Counted from the first letter of the stretch, positions 26,334-36,402 are shown. The stretch is 64,000 nt of DNA from Ectothiorhodospira sp. BSL-9 (GCF_001632845.1 NZ_CP011994.1:310001-374000); one strand, 5' to 3'. A program made the numbers and translations. Notes: generated by a model from the sequence alone, not told the origin.

Positions 26334-27629
26334 TCAATCAAGAAAGGGAGACCAGGCCGGCTCGCGCACCTCGCCGTCTTCCAGTACCAGGCGCTGATGC
26401 ACGCGACCATCCTCGCTAACCGCCGCCAGTACCCCGCGGCCGCCTTCCGAGGTGGCGTAGATGATCATGCTGCCATTGGGGGCAAAGCTGGGGGACTCAT
26501 CCATGCCGCTGTCGGTGAGGGTGCGAAACAGCCTCGAATCCCGGTCCAGCAGGCCAATGCGGAAACGGCCACCGGCGCCGTGCACCATGGCCAGGCGACG
26601 ACCGTCAGGCGAGATGGTCACGCCCCCATTGTAGCGCCCCTCGAAGGTGAGGCGCTGGGCCTGTCCTCCCCGGGCGGGCACCTCGTAGAGCTGAGGCTGG
26701 CCGGCCCGGTCGGAGGTGAAGACGATGGAGCGGCCATCAGGCATCCAGGCCGGTTCGGTATCAATGGCGCGGTGCTGGGTGACCCGGGTCAGGGACTGAT
26801 CGGACAGGTCCAGGACATAAATATCCGGCTGCCCCCCCCTGGACAGGGTAAGGGCCAGGCGACGGCCGTCCGGCGACCAGGCCGGGGCACTGTTGATGCC
26901 CTCGTGACTGGCCACCCGGGTGCGGTTACCACCGTCCAGATCCTGGATGTAGATCTCGGAGCGCCGGTTCTCGAATGACACGTAGGCGAGGCGGCGGCCA
27001 TCCGGCGACCAGGCGGGAGACATGATGGGCTGACTGGAACTGAAGACGGTCTTGGGGTTGTGACCATCGGCATCGGCCACCTGCAGGGCGAAGCGCAGAT
27101 CCCCGTCCCGACGGGTGAGGCTCACATAGGCCACCTGGGTGTCAAAGGCGCCGCGATCACCGGTGAGGCGCTCATAGATGATGTCGCTGACCATGTGCGC
27201 AGCACGGCGCAGGTTGCCACGCTCCACGGGGATGCTGTAGCCGGTAAGCTGGCGTTCGGAGGCCACGTCCAGCAGCTGGAAGCGCACGGAGTAACGGTCC
27301 TGATCAGTCTGCTGCAGGCGCCCGACAACGAGATATTCGCTGCCCTGGTCGCGCCAGGTGGAGTAGCTCACCTCGTCGGCGCCATGGGGGCGCTGGGGCA
27401 TGTCGTCCGGATCGGCAGGACTGAAGCGGCCGGTGCGATTGAGGTTGGCAGCGATGATGCCGGCCACATCCTCCGGGGGGCGCGAGGCTTCACCGTCCCA
27501 GGCAAAGGGCACGATGGCCACCGGCATGGCGCCTTCCACCCCCTGGGTGATACGGATCTCCAGGGCGCCCTGGGCGGCCAGGGGCAAGGTGAGCAGGAGC
27601 AGCAGCAAGAAGGAATTGAGTGGTTTCAT
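26334..27629 (-). CDS. tolB: Tol-Pal system protein TolB
   Basis: TolB is the periplasmic partner of Pal. The 431-residue product has a signal peptide (LLLLLLTLPLAAQGA), an N-terminal alpha/beta domain and a six-bladed beta propeller whose repeats read as SPAWSPDGRRLAYVSFENR, APAWSPDGRRLALTL and EPAWMPDGRSIVFTSDRAG. The start MKPLNSF at 27629 was chosen over an upstream extension of 27 residues because it begins the signal peptide. Confidence 0.97.
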   Translation of the reverse strand: MKPLNSFLLLLLLTLPLAAQGALEIRITQGVEGAMPVAIVPFAWDGEASRPPEDVAGIIAANLNRTGRFSPADPDDMPQRPHGADEVSYSTWRDQGSEYLVVGRLQQTDQDRYSVRFQLLDVASERQLTGYSIPVERGNLRRAAHMVSDIIYERLTGDRGAFDTQVAYVSLTRRDGDLRFALQVADADGHNPKTVFSSSQPIMSPAWSPDGRRLAYVSFENRRSEIYIQDLDGGNRTRVASHEGINSAPAWSPDGRRLALTLSRGGQPDIYVLDLSDQSLTRVTQHRAIDTEPAWMPDGRSIVFTSDRAGQPQLYEVPARGGQAQRLTFEGRYNGGVTISPDGRRLAMVHGAGGRFRIGLLDRDSRLFRTLTDSGMDESPSFAPNGSMIIYATSEGGRGVLAAVSEDGRVHQRLVLEDGEVREPAWSPFLD

Positions 27630-27672
27630 CTGGTTGACTCGATCGTGCCAGCGGGAGAGGGGCTTGAGACGC

Positions 27673-28614
27673 CTAACTCGGTTCAAAGGTAAACCGGATC
27701 TCACGGGCAAACAGGTCCGGGTCCGGTGGTGACGGCAGGGGCTCGGCCAGGCGCACGGCCCGCTCTACCGAATCGCAGAACACAGCGTCTCCCGTGCATT
27801 GTTCCACCCTCACCTGCTGGATGAAACCACCAGGCGACTGACGGACAAACACCACTGCGCTCTGCCCGGACCGATGCCCATCCGGGCGACGCCAGCGGCG
27901 CTCCACGGCGGAGCGGATGGCCGCTGCGTATTCATTCTGTTGCCTGTCCAGTTCCCGCTGCCGAGCGGCGCGCTGACGTTCTGCCTCGGCCTGCTCAAGA
28001 CGCCGCTGCTCCGCTTCCATTCGCTCCCGGGTGCGCTGCTCCTCGGCCTGACGCTCCTGCTCGCGGCGTTCCGCCTCCGCCTGCCGGCGTGCTTCCTCCC
28101 TCTGACGCTCTTCCTCGGCCCGGCGTTCCGCCTCTTCGCGTTCACGCTGTTCCTGGGCACGGCGCTCGGCCTCTTCCCGTTCCCGCTGTTCACGGGCCCG
28201 GCGCTCCGCCTCAGCACGCTCCTGCTCGGCCTTGGCGCGACGCTCGGCCTCACGTCGTTCCTGTTCCGCCTGGGCACGACGCTCTTCCTCCTGGCGCTGA
28301 CGTTCCGCCTCGGCGCGACGCTGCTCTTCCTGGCGCCGGGCCTCTTCCTCACGGCGACGCTCGGCCTCGGCCTGCTCCCGCACCTGGCGCCGCGCCTCCT
28401 CCTGGGCCTGCTCCCGGGCCTGTTGCGCGCGATCGAAGGTCTCGGCATCCATGGCCACCGCCTCCACCACCTCCACCGGCGCCTGCTCGCCACGGGCCGC
28501 AGGTTCGGCGCTGGGCTTGAAGTGCAGGTTCACCCCCAGGACGAGGAACAGCAACAGGTGAATGAACAGCACCAGCACGAACAGGCGGCGATGCTGCGTC
28601 AGCAAAGACCACAT
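27673..28614 (-). CDS. tolA: Tol-Pal system protein TolA
   Basis: TolA links the TolQR motor to TolB and Pal. The 313-residue product has one N-terminal membrane helix (about residues 10-30), a long helical domain of Glu/Arg/Ala/Gln repeats (about 55-220) and a C-terminal globular domain (about 225-313) carrying the conserved RPDGHRSGQSAVVF and cysteines CTGDAVFC. The repetitive central codons make this region low complexity. Confidence 0.95.
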   Translation of the reverse strand: MWSLLTQHRRLFVLVLFIHLLLFLVLGVNLHFKPSAEPAARGEQAPVEVVEAVAMDAETFDRAQQAREQAQEEARRQVREQAEAERRREEEARRQEEQRRAEAERQRQEEERRAQAEQERREAERRAKAEQERAEAERRAREQREREEAERRAQEQREREEAERRAEEERQREEARRQAEAERREQERQAEEQRTRERMEAEQRRLEQAEAERQRAARQRELDRQQNEYAAAIRSAVERRWRRPDGHRSGQSAVVFVRQSPGGFIQQVRVEQCTGDAVFCDSVERAVRLAEPLPSPPDPDLFAREIRFTFEPS

Positions 28615-28618
28615 GGAA

Positions 28619-29065
28619 TCAGCCGTCCTGTTCGGGCGGGTCGGTGATCAGCCCCACGCGCCCGGCCCCTGCCGCCTGGACGCTGATCATGGCGTCCACC
28701 ACGCGACCGTAATCCACAAACCGGTCACCGCGCACGAACACGTCCGTGCCCGGCTGCTGGCTGAGCAGGTCACTGACGATGCCCCGCAACTCATCCCGTT
28801 CGAGCCCCTCGCCCACACGCGGCCCCTGGTTCAAGGTGATCTGGCCGTCCCGCGAGACGGTCACCACAATGGGCTCACCCTGATCGGGCGTGGGGTCCAG
28901 GGCCTCGGCGTCCGCCTGCGGCAGGTCCACTTCCACCCCCTGCTGGAGCAGCGGCGCGGTGACCATGAATATGATGAGCAGCACCAGCATCACGTCGATG
29001 AAGGGTACGACGTTGATCTGGGACATGGAGCGACGGCGACGCCGCAGCGAGACACCTTCAGCCAT
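28619..29065 (-). CDS. tolR: Tol-Pal system protein TolR
   Basis: TolR is an ExbD-family subunit of the proton-driven Tol motor. The 148-residue protein begins with a basic segment, then one membrane helix carrying the proton-relay aspartate in INVVPFIDVMLVLLIIFMV, and a periplasmic domain. Its start overlaps the tolQ stop by one base. Confidence 0.96.
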   Translation of the reverse strand: MAEGVSLRRRRRSMSQINVVPFIDVMLVLLIIFMVTAPLLQQGVEVDLPQADAEALDPTPDQGEPIVVTVSRDGQITLNQGPRVGEGLERDELRGIVSDLLSQQPGTDVFVRGDRFVDYGRVVDAMISVQAAGAGRVGLITDPPEQDG

Positions 29066-29772
29066 CAGGCGGGCGCCTCCCCCTGTTCCTGGGCGCCGGT
29101 TCCCATCTGGCGCTGCAACAGGGCCGAGAGCTCCTCGGAGAAGTTCTCGTAGCGGGCCATGAGGCGGTCGATCTCGGCAGAGTAGCTGTTATAGGCGATC
29201 ACCGCCGGGATGGCCGCGAACAGGCCCAGGGCCGTGGCGATCAGGGCCTCGGCGATGCCGGGGGCCACCATGGCCAGCGTGGCCTGCTGCACACCGGAGA
29301 GGCCGATGAAGGCATGCATGATGCCCCATACGGTGCCAAACAGCCCGATATACGGGCTGGTGGACCCCACCGTGGCCAGAAAGGTGAGATGGGTCTCCAG
29401 GGTGTCCACCTCCCGGGAAACCGCCACCCTCATGGAGCGCTGGGTGCTGGCCGCCACCAGGGCGCCGCCGGTGGCATCCCGGGCCAGGCGCCGCCCCCGC
29501 AGGAACTCCTTGAAGCCCACGGCGAAGACATGCTCCAGCCCGGCCACGTCATCCTTGCGGCGCAGCCCCTCGTACAACCGGGACAGATCCGCTCCGGACC
29601 AGAAACGCTCCTCGAACTCATCTGCGGCGCGACGCGCTTCCCGCAGCACTCGCCACTTGAGGGCGATGACCATCCAGGAGAAGACCGAGGCCAGCACCAG
29701 GATGATCATCACCACCTGGACGATCAGGCTGGCCTCGAGGATCAGGCGATAAAGGGACAGATCAACGCTCAC
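29065..29772 (-). CDS. tolQ: Tol-Pal system protein TolQ
   Basis: TolQ is the ExbB/MotA-type stator protein. The 235-residue product has a first helix at about residues 12-34 and conserved later helices including VGSTSPYIGLFGTVWGIMHAF and APGIAEALIATALGLFAAIPAV. The start is a GTG at 29772, which overlaps the ybgC stop as GTGA and has GGAG upstream. Confidence 0.95.
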   Translation of the reverse strand: MSVDLSLYRLILEASLIVQVVMIILVLASVFSWMVIALKWRVLREARRAADEFEERFWSGADLSRLYEGLRRKDDVAGLEHVFAVGFKEFLRGRRLARDATGGALVAASTQRSMRVAVSREVDTLETHLTFLATVGSTSPYIGLFGTVWGIMHAFIGLSGVQQATLAMVAPGIAEALIATALGLFAAIPAVIAYNSYSAEIDRLMARYENFSEELSALLQRQMGTGAQEQGEAPA

Positions 29773-30197
29773 TGCGGGTCTCCGGCATTCATGATGGCAG
29801 CAATGGTGTCGGGGATCGGGCGGGGCGTGAATTGCCTGGCATCCAGACAGGCAATCTTGACCTCGCCGCGGCATAACAGTTCCGGGGCATCGCCTTCCAT
29901 GCCACGCCAGACCTCATGACGAATGTGCAGACTGGCCCGGCGCCGGTCGGCCACCTGGGCGGTGATGGTCAGGGCGTCGTCCAGCACAGCCGGCCGCAGG
30001 TAATCCACCTGGGCACTGCGTACGGCGAAGATGACGCCCTGCTCCCGCATGAGCCGCTCCTGCTCAAACCCCAGGTGACGCAGCCATTCGGTGCGGGACC
30101 GCTCCATGTACTTGAGGTAGTTGGCGTAGAACACCACGCCGCCAGCGTCGGTGTCTTCGTAATAGACGCGCACGGGCCACTGAAAGGCCGGAGACAT
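29769..30197 (-). CDS. ybgC: Acyl-CoA thioesterase YbgC
   Basis: This 142-residue hot-dog-fold thioesterase opens the Tol-Pal operon. The active-site segment RVYYEDTDAGGVVFYANYLKYMER contains the catalytic aspartate. An alternative GTG start at 30224 would add nine residues; neither has a clear ribosome site, and the ATG gives the family length. Confidence 0.94.
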   Translation of the reverse strand: MSPAFQWPVRVYYEDTDAGGVVFYANYLKYMERSRTEWLRHLGFEQERLMREQGVIFAVRSAQVDYLRPAVLDDALTITAQVADRRRASLHIRHEVWRGMEGDAPELLCRGEVKIACLDARQFTPRPIPDTIAAIMNAGDPQ

Positions 30198-30259
30198 TGT
30201 GCTGTTTTGGGAAGATCGGGACACGAGAACAGTTCACAGTTTGAAGTGGAAGATGCGGT

Positions 30260-31339
30260 TCAAGGAGCGCTCGGCTCACCATCGGCGGCTGCCTCGGGGG
30301 TATCGAATCGATCAGGCTGGGCGCTGCGCGCCTCCAGGGCTGCGGGCACGCGCAGGCCAAAATGACGATAGGCGTGGCTGGTGGCCATGCGCCCCCGGGT
30401 GGTGCGCATCAGGAAGCCCTGCTGGATCAGATAGGGTTCGAGTACATCTTCTATGGTACCCCGCTCCTCACCGATGGCAGCAGACAGGCTGTCCACACCC
30501 ACGGGCCCGCCGTCGAATTTCTCGATCACGGACATCAGCAGACGCCTGTCCTGGGCATCGAAGCCGTTGGCGTCCACATTGAGCATCTTGAGGGCCTTGT
30601 CAGCCACCGGAGCGGTGATCACCCCGTCAGCCTTGATCTGGGCGTAGTCCCGCACCCGGCGCAGCAGCCGGTTGGCGATGCGCGGCGTGCCCCGGGCACG
30701 ACGGGCAATCTCCAGGGCTCCGGAGGGATCCAGCTGCGCCCCCAGGATGCCGGCGGCGCGGGTGACGATGCGGGCCAGATCCTCGGTGGAATAGAACTCC
30801 AGGCGCTGCACGATGCCGAAGCGATCCCGCAGCGGCGAGGTGAGCAGCCCGGCTCGGGTGGTGGCCCCCACCAGGGTGAACGGCGGCAGGTCGATCTTGA
30901 TGGATCGGGCCGCTGGCCCCTCGCCGATGACGATATCCAGCTGGAAGTCTTCCATGGCAGGATAGAGCACCTCTTCCACCACCGGTGAGAGGCGATGAAT
31001 CTCGTCCACGAACAGCACATCCCGGGGTTCCAGATTGGTGAGCAGGGCCGCCAGATCGCCGGGACGTTCCAGCACGGGGCCGGAGGTCTGGCGCAGGTTC
31101 ACCCCCAGTTCCTGGGCAATGATATGGGAAAGCGTGGTCTTGCCCAGCCCCGGCGGGCCAAAGATGAGCACATGATCCAGTGCCTCTTCGCGGGCCCGGG
31201 TGGCGGAGATGAAGATCTCCATCTGCTCCCGCGCCACGGGCTGGCCTTCATAGTCGGCAAGCCGCTGGGGGCGAATGGATCGCTCCAGCGTCTCGTCGTC
31301 GGTGGGGGTGGCTGCGGGGGTGACGATGCGGTCCGTCAT
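30260..31339 (-). CDS. ruvB: Holliday junction branch migration ATPase RuvB
   Basis: RuvB is the AAA+ motor of the RuvABC resolvasome. The 359-residue protein has Walker [11 protein letters not shown], Walker [10 protein letters not shown], sensor [18 protein letters not shown] and a C-terminal winged helix with [19 protein letters not shown]. It lies downstream of ruvC and ruvA on the same strand. Confidence 0.98.
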   Translation of the reverse strand: MTDRIVTPAATPTDDETLERSIRPQRLADYEGQPVAREQMEIFISATRAREEALDHVLIFGPPGLGKTTLSHIIAQELGVNLRQTSGPVLERPGDLAALLTNLEPRDVLFVDEIHRLSPVVEEVLYPAMEDFQLDIVIGEGPAARSIKIDLPPFTLVGATTRAGLLTSPLRDRFGIVQRLEFYSTEDLARIVTRAAGILGAQLDPSGALEIARRARGTPRIANRLLRRVRDYAQIKADGVITAPVADKALKMLNVDANGFDAQDRRLLMSVIEKFDGGPVGVDSLSAAIGEERGTIEDVLEPYLIQQGFLMRTTRGRMATSHAYRHFGLRVPAALEARSAQPDRFDTPEAAADGEPSAP

Positions 31340-31386
31340 GGAGGGGTGCCGGTTAAAAGGGGTAACGATAACATTGCCAGCGAAGG

Positions 31387-31995
31387 TCAGTTCTTCAAAG
31401 TGGCCTTCAGCGCCCGCCGGATCATCTCCTCGCTGCTGTCGGACTCGCCTTCCACCTTGCTCACCAGACGGCTGGCCTCCTGGGGCTTGTAGCCCAGGGA
31501 AACCAGGGCGGCCACGGCGTCGCCGGTGGGATCAGTCGGACCGGAGGCCGGACTGACTCCGCTGCCACCCAGTGCGCCCTGGGCCTGAATCTGCGCCGTG
31601 ACCTTGTCCCGCATCTCGATGATCAGGCGCTCGGCGGTCTTGCGGCCAATACCGGGCAGACGGGTGAGCGTGGTGATGTCGTTATCCATCACGCAGCGGT
31701 GAAAGGCCTCCGCACTCATGCCGGAGAGGATGGCCAGGGCCATCTTGGCCCCCACACCACTCACCCGGATCAGGCTGCGGAACAGGGCCCGCTCATCAGG
31801 GCTGGCAAAGGCAAACAGGACATGGGCATCCTCGCGCACGTGCAGATGGGTGTGCAGGATCACCTCGTCACCGGTCTGGGGCAGCTCGTAGAAGGTGGAC
31901 AGGGGCGCTTCCAGCTCGTAGCCGACGCCATTGACCTCCACCATGAGTTGCGGCGGCTGCTTGAGCACCAGCACGCCACGCAAACGTCCGATCAT
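31387..31995 (-). CDS. ruvA: Holliday junction-binding protein RuvA
   Basis: RuvA binds the junction and recruits RuvB. The 202-residue protein begins [15 protein letters not shown] and has an OB fold, helix-hairpin-helix segments ([13 protein letters not shown] and [13 protein letters not shown]) and a C-terminal RuvB-binding domain. The start overlaps the ruvC stop as ATGA. Confidence 0.97.
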   Translation of the reverse strand: MIGRLRGVLVLKQPPQLMVEVNGVGYELEAPLSTFYELPQTGDEVILHTHLHVREDAHVLFAFASPDERALFRSLIRVSGVGAKMALAILSGMSAEAFHRCVMDNDITTLTRLPGIGRKTAERLIIEMRDKVTAQIQAQGALGGSGVSPASGPTDPTGDAVAALVSLGYKPQEASRLVSKVEGESDSSEEMIRRALKATLKN

Positions 31996-32498
31996 CGACC
32001 TCTCCTGGCAAACCCCGCCGGCAGGCGGGACAGGGTGGCATGGGTATGGGCATGGCACAGGGCCACGGCCAGGGCATCGGCGGCATCCGTGGCGGGCGTG
32101 GACTGTAACTCCAGGATCAGGGTGACCATGTGCTGCATCTGCTCCTTGGCCGCCGCGCCGGTGCCCACCACCGCCTGCTTGATGGACCGGGGCGCGTATT
32201 CGGCCACCGTGAGCCCGCCTTCCACGCCGGCACAGATGGCGGCGCCACGGGCCTGCCCCAGCTTGAGGGCCGAGGACGGGTTGCGCGAGACGAAGACCTG
32301 CTCCACCGCCATGGTGTCGGGCCGGTGCCGGGCGATGATCTCCTGCACCTGCCGGAAGATGAAGCCCAGACGCTCGGGCAACGCCTCGCCCTTGACGCGG
32401 ATGCAGCCGCTGTCCACGTAGGTGCTGCGCCGCCCATCGGTGTCCAGGACCCCGTAGCCGGTCACCAGGGAGCCGGGATCAATGCCGATGATACGCAT
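31992..32498 (-). CDS. ruvC: Crossover junction endodeoxyribonuclease RuvC
   Basis: RuvC resolves Holliday junctions by symmetric nicking. The 168-residue protein has the catalytic aspartate in [19 protein letters not shown], glutamate in MAVEQVFVSRNPSSALKLGQARG and the C-terminal acidic pair in TDAADALAVALCHAH. Its ATG overlaps the yebC stop as TGATG and its stop overlaps ruvA. Confidence 0.98.
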   Translation of the reverse strand: MRIIGIDPGSLVTGYGVLDTDGRRSTYVDSGCIRVKGEALPERLGFIFRQVQEIIARHRPDTMAVEQVFVSRNPSSALKLGQARGAAICAGVEGGLTVAEYAPRSIKQAVVGTGAAAKEQMQHMVTLILELQSTPATDAADALAVALCHAHTHATLSRLPAGFARRGR

Positions 32499-33244
32499 CA
32501 GGACATGCCCTGCATCACCTCGTCCGGGAAGTCGGCGTTGGTATAGATATTCTGCACGTCATCCAGGTCATCCAGCATGTCCAGGAGCTTGAGCACCTGT
32601 TGAGCGCTGTCCGCATCCAGGCTGCTGGCGGTGGCGGCACGCATGGTCACCTCGCCGCGCTCGGGTTTCACACCGGCTTCGGTCATGGCCTCGCGCACGC
32701 TTTCGTATTCGTCCGGAGCGGTGAGCACTTCCATGGAGCCATCGTCACTGACCACCACGTCCTCGGCACCTGCCTCCAGGGCGGCCTCCATGATGCGTTC
32801 CTCATCCAGGCCCTCCGGGTAGCTGAGCACGCCCTTCTTGTCGAAGAGATAGGCCACGGAGCCGTCGGTCCCCAGGTTGCCGCCGCACTTGCTGAAGGCA
32901 TGACGCACTTCGGCCACCGTGCGGTTACGGTTGTCGGTCATGCAGTCCACCATGACGGCAGCGCCGCCGGGGCCGTAACCCTCGTAGCGAATCTCCTCGT
33001 AGGTGACCCCTTCCAGCTCACCGGCACCGCGCTTGATGGCCCGCTCCACCGTGTCCTTGGTCATGTTGGCGTCCAGTGCCTTGTCCACAGCCAGGCGCAG
33101 ACGGGGGTTGGAATTGGGGTCCGAACCCCCCATGCGGGAGGCCACGGTGATCTCCTTGATGAGCTTGGTGAACAGCTTGCCGCGCTTGGCGTCCTGGGCA
33201 TTCTTGCGGTGCTGGATGTTTGCCCATTTACTGTGTCCGGCCAT
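32498..33244 (-). CDS. yebC: YebC/PmpR-family regulatory protein
   Basis: The 248-residue protein matches the TACO1/YebC family throughout ([25 protein letters not shown] at the start, then [26 protein letters not shown]). Members act in translation of polyproline stretches or as transcription regulators. It heads the yebC-ruvC-ruvA-ruvB block. Confidence 0.97.
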   Translation of the reverse strand: MAGHSKWANIQHRKNAQDAKRGKLFTKLIKEITVASRMGGSDPNSNPRLRLAVDKALDANMTKDTVERAIKRGAGELEGVTYEEIRYEGYGPGGAAVMVDCMTDNRNRTVAEVRHAFSKCGGNLGTDGSVAYLFDKKGVLSYPEGLDEERIMEAALEAGAEDVVVSDDGSMEVLTAPDEYESVREAMTEAGVKPERGEVTMRAATASSLDADSAQQVLKLLDMLDDLDDVQNIYTNADFPDEVMQGMS

Positions 33245-33280
33245 GTGATCTCTTCTCTTGGATGATGTGCTTCAGGGGCA

Positions 33281-33922
33281 TCATGAATGCGTGGTTCGGC
33301 CCGCGAAATCCCCGGTGCGCAGGAAGTTGGCCACCGCCTGGGCCACCGGCCGGGCCGTGAGCAGGGTGAAATGGCTGTAGGGCACGGTGAGATGTGCAGT
33401 CACCGCGTCGCTCCATGTCTCGCGCAGATCCACCGTGCCATCCCCCTCCCCTGGCGGCGCAGCCCCCAGGGCGCGCCCCACCCCCAGGCCGCGGGCGCCG
33501 GCGATCATGCCCAAATCCCGCGCGCCTTTCCAGCGGGGCACGTCGCCCAGCAGGCCCCGCTGGATGCTGCGACCCAGAGTCCAGCGGCTCAGGGGGGAGC
33601 GGGCCAGGGAGGCCGCCACGCCACTGCCGGAGACCGGCGTGCCGAGCATCACCACCCGACCCGGCCGCTGCAGCGGGAACCGATGGAACAGGTGCATGAT
33701 CACCAGCCCGCCCAGGCTATGCCCCACCAGATGCACCACATCGGCGTCCAGGGTACGCAGATAGGCATCCAGCCAGGCCGCATTGTCCTCGGGGGTGGCA
33801 AGGATACTGGAATAGCGGAAACGGTGCACCGCGAAGCCCTGCCGACTCAATCGGTGGGCCAGCAGGTTCATCTCCAGGCCGGTCATCCACAGCCCGTGTA
33901 TGTAGACGACGGCCTCACGCAT
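33281..33922 (-). CDS. Alpha/beta hydrolase
   Basis: The 213-residue protein has the hydrolase oxyanion start VVYIHGLWMTGLEMNLLAHRL and the nucleophile elbow LVGHSLGGLVIMHLFHRF with serine in GHSLGG. A likely catalytic His is in VPYSHFTLLTARPV near the C-terminus. Substrate unknown; it resembles the PGAP1/lipase-like group. The start at 33922 overlaps the nudB stop by 8 bases, which supports cotranscription. Confidence 0.85.
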   Translation of the reverse strand: MREAVVYIHGLWMTGLEMNLLAHRLSRQGFAVHRFRYSSILATPEDNAAWLDAYLRTLDADVVHLVGHSLGGLVIMHLFHRFPLQRPGRVVMLGTPVSGSGVAASLARSPLSRWTLGRSIQRGLLGDVPRWKGARDLGMIAGARGLGVGRALGAAPPGEGDGTVDLRETWSDAVTAHLTVPYSHFTLLTARPVAQAVANFLRTGDFAGRTTHS

Positions 33923-34364
33923 CCTGGCCACCCGGCCCTTTTGGCACGTGCTCCACAATCGCCTCGGCATTGGTCCAGGAGGTGACCCATCGAGCCGCCT
34001 CATCCCTGGGTAGCCAGCGGTACTCATCATGCTCGTGGGGGCTGATCCGGACCGTCACCCCCGCCGGGACCCGCAAGGTGAAGTGATGTTCCAGGTTCTC
34101 ATGGGCATCGGGCGGGTAACGCTCCCGCCACGGGGGCACGATGGGAAAGCGAACCTGCCGATGCAGGTTGACCAGACCGTCGGCAGACAGACCCGTCTCC
34201 TCCTCCAGCTCACGGCGGGCAGCCTGCACCGGGGACTCGCCCCATTCCAGACTGCCGGTGACCGACTGCCAGAAGTCCGCCGGGGTACAGCGCCGCAGCA
34301 ACAGGACACGGCCGGCGTCATCATGGACCACCACCAGGACCGATTCGGGACGCTTGAAGACCAT
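33915..34364 (-). CDS. nudB: Dihydroneopterin triphosphate diphosphatase
   Basis: NudB removes pyrophosphate from dihydroneopterin triphosphate in folate synthesis. The 149-residue Nudix protein has GSLEWGESPVQAARRELEEETGL, a canonical Nudix box (GX5EX7REUXEEXGU). Its closeness to yebC-ruvC matches the gammaproteobacterial order. An aspS gene, which often precedes it, is absent. Confidence 0.93.
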   Translation of the reverse strand: MVFKRPESVLVVVHDDAGRVLLLRRCTPADFWQSVTGSLEWGESPVQAARRELEEETGLSADGLVNLHRQVRFPIVPPWRERYPPDAHENLEHHFTLRVPAGVTVRISPHEHDEYRWLPRDEAARWVTSWTNAEAIVEHVPKGPGGQDA

Positions 34365-34435
34365 ATATCAATACTTTACAAGGGACCGACAGGCAGTAAA
34401 AGGGCCGCGCCGGAAGCTTGGGCACGGCATCAGAC

Positions 34436-35758
34436 CTAGAACGCGTGACTCGTGCCGAAGTAGGCCCGGGATTCATTGGCACTGAATCCATAGGCATAGT
34501 CCACCCGCAGATCCGTGCGCACGAACCACCGCAGGTTGATGCGCAGCCCCAGGCCGGCCCCTACGTGTACGTCCGACAAATCCACGTCGCGGCGCGGCCA
34601 GACACCCCCCAGATCCACGAATCCCACCCCACGCACATCGGGGCGACCGAACAGGGGTCGAAGATACTCGGTATTGAGCAGCATGAGCAGATCTCCCTCC
34701 CGGTAGTCCCGGGGATAACCACGCAGGTTGCTGCCGCCGCCCAGGGAGTAGGCCTCGTCGCCAAAGGCGGTGCGACTGGCCACGGCAAAGCGGGCCTGGT
34801 AGTTAAGATTGGGAGACAATTCGCTGTTGCCCAGCGGCCGATAGGCACGGTAGAACAGGCTCAGGTTCTGGTGACTGGTATCCGAGCCGATGGCCTCGCC
34901 CCCAAAGGACAGGGAGGCCCCGTACTCCACGCCCTCCCGACGCACCCCCAGATCCGCCACATCGGTAAAGGAGATGCCCCCACTCCAGCTCAGCACGCGC
35001 GCATCGTCGGGGACGGCCTCACCCGCATCATGAGGGCTGTAACGCCGGTCGTTCCAGTTCACCCCCAGGCTGGCCCGCCACCCGGCGCTCGGGCCCTGGC
35101 GATCCAGCCAGCGACTGATGGAGGCGCCCAACTGCAGGGTGTCCTTGTCGTGGTCACCATAGCCATCCTCCTCCGAGGCCGATTCCACCACCCGCTCATC
35201 CTCGAAGGAAAGCGTCAGGCCCCAGGCCGTGTGGGGGATGCGAGGGATGCTGTAACTTGCACTCAGCGTCCGCGATTCCTCCTCGGAGGTGTCGCTGCCG
35301 GCGTCCTCCCATTCCGCCCGCAGGCGCAGCACCTGGTTATAGCCCAGGAAATTATCGAAACGCACATCGCCCCCATAGCGAATGTCGCCATCGGAAGTAC
35401 GGCTCAGGCGAGGCAGGGGAAAGATGTAGAATTTCTCGCGCACGGCGAAGGTCACCTCGGCCTCGCCATTGACCATCTCCACCCGGGACTCCACCGACTG
35501 GAACAGCCCCATGTTCATCAGGGCCTGGCGCGCTTCCTCAATGGCCTGGGCGTCCAGCGGATCGCCGCGCCCGACGGCCAGCTCCTGGCGCATCACCGAT
35601 TCACGTGTCACCCGGTTGCCCTCGAAGCGGATGTCACTGATCACAGGGGTATCGGTGGAGGGTGCCGACAAGACCGGTGCGGCCCACAGGCACAGGACCA
35701 CGAGACAACCAGAAGTCATCCATGAAGCCCAGGCAAACCATCCTCTGGACACCGTCAT
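34436..35758 (-). CDS. BamA/TamA-superfamily outer membrane protein with a single POTRA domain
   Basis: The 440-residue product has a signal peptide (about residues 1-31), one POTRA domain (about 35-110, VISDIRFEGNRVTRESVMRQ) and a C-terminal beta barrel ending YFGTSHAF with a terminal phenylalanine. True BamA has five POTRA domains and is about 800 residues, so this is a short homologue of unknown client. The start at 35758 was chosen at the signal peptide. Confidence 0.85.
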   Translation of the reverse strand: MTVSRGWFAWASWMTSGCLVVLCLWAAPVLSAPSTDTPVISDIRFEGNRVTRESVMRQELAVGRGDPLDAQAIEEARQALMNMGLFQSVESRVEMVNGEAEVTFAVREKFYIFPLPRLSRTSDGDIRYGGDVRFDNFLGYNQVLRLRAEWEDAGSDTSEEESRTLSASYSIPRIPHTAWGLTLSFEDERVVESASEEDGYGDHDKDTLQLGASISRWLDRQGPSAGWRASLGVNWNDRRYSPHDAGEAVPDDARVLSWSGGISFTDVADLGVRREGVEYGASLSFGGEAIGSDTSHQNLSLFYRAYRPLGNSELSPNLNYQARFAVASRTAFGDEAYSLGGGSNLRGYPRDYREGDLLMLLNTEYLRPLFGRPDVRGVGFVDLGGVWPRRDVDLSDVHVGAGLGLRINLRWFVRTDLRVDYAYGFSANESRAYFGTSHAF

Positions 35759-35783
35759 CACGCGCCTTGCAGCCCCTTCGCTC

Positions 35784-36386
35784 TCACCTGCCCTTGACCC
35801 CTTGCGCCAGCAACCGGCGCACCACGAAGATCCCCACCACCAGCAGCACGGTGGCGGTGACCAGGGCCCCATACACGCCGAGATAGGGCTCCAGGGCACT
35901 CCACTGCGCGCCCAGGGTGTATCCCGCCAGGCCCAGAAAGCTGTTCCAGATGAACGTCCCCAGGAAGGTCAGCCCAACGAAACGACCGAAGGACATGGGC
36001 AGCAGCCCCGCCGGAATGGACACCAGGCTGCGCACCGTGGGGATCAGGCGCCCACCGGCCACGATCCAGTAGCCCTTGCGCTCATAGACCCCCAGCACCA
36101 GGTCCAGGTCGGACTCACGCACCAGCACCCAGCGGCCACGACGCCGCACCAGATCCCGCATGCGCTCCTCGCCTGCGCGCCGGGCCAGCAGGTAGATCAG
36201 GGTGGAACCGGTGGTGCCCCCGAGCGAGCCCACCAGGATGGACAACCACAGGTTCAGCAGACCCTCGTGGGCCAGGAAGCCCGCGAACGGCATCAGGGCC
36301 TCCGGCGCCAGGATCACCAGGAAGACCCCCAAGGCCCAGTAGCCGTAGTCGGCGATCGCGTCCGTTGCCAGTTCGACCATGTCCAT
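35784..36386 (-). CDS. DedA-family membrane protein
   Basis: The 200-residue protein has the DedA features: MPFAGFLAHEG early, LVGSLGGTTGSTLIYLLARRAG, and RLIPTVRSLVSIPAGLLPMSFGRF in the re-entrant region. Family members flip phospholipid or lipid-carrier head groups and support membrane and pH homeostasis. It lies 25 bases upstream of the BamA-like gene on the same strand. Confidence 0.9.
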   Translation of the reverse strand: MDMVELATDAIADYGYWALGVFLVILAPEALMPFAGFLAHEGLLNLWLSILVGSLGGTTGSTLIYLLARRAGEERMRDLVRRRGRWVLVRESDLDLVLGVYERKGYWIVAGGRLIPTVRSLVSIPAGLLPMSFGRFVGLTFLGTFIWNSFLGLAGYTLGAQWSALEPYLGVYGALVTATVLLVVGIFVVRRLLAQGVKGR

Positions 36387-36402
36387 GGGGGTCAGCGCTC
36401 TC

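Noticed and set aside
27799-28647. A plus-strand frame rich in Leu/Phe/Gly opposite tolA.
   Set aside because: It reflects the repetitive codons of the TolA helical domain read on the other strand.
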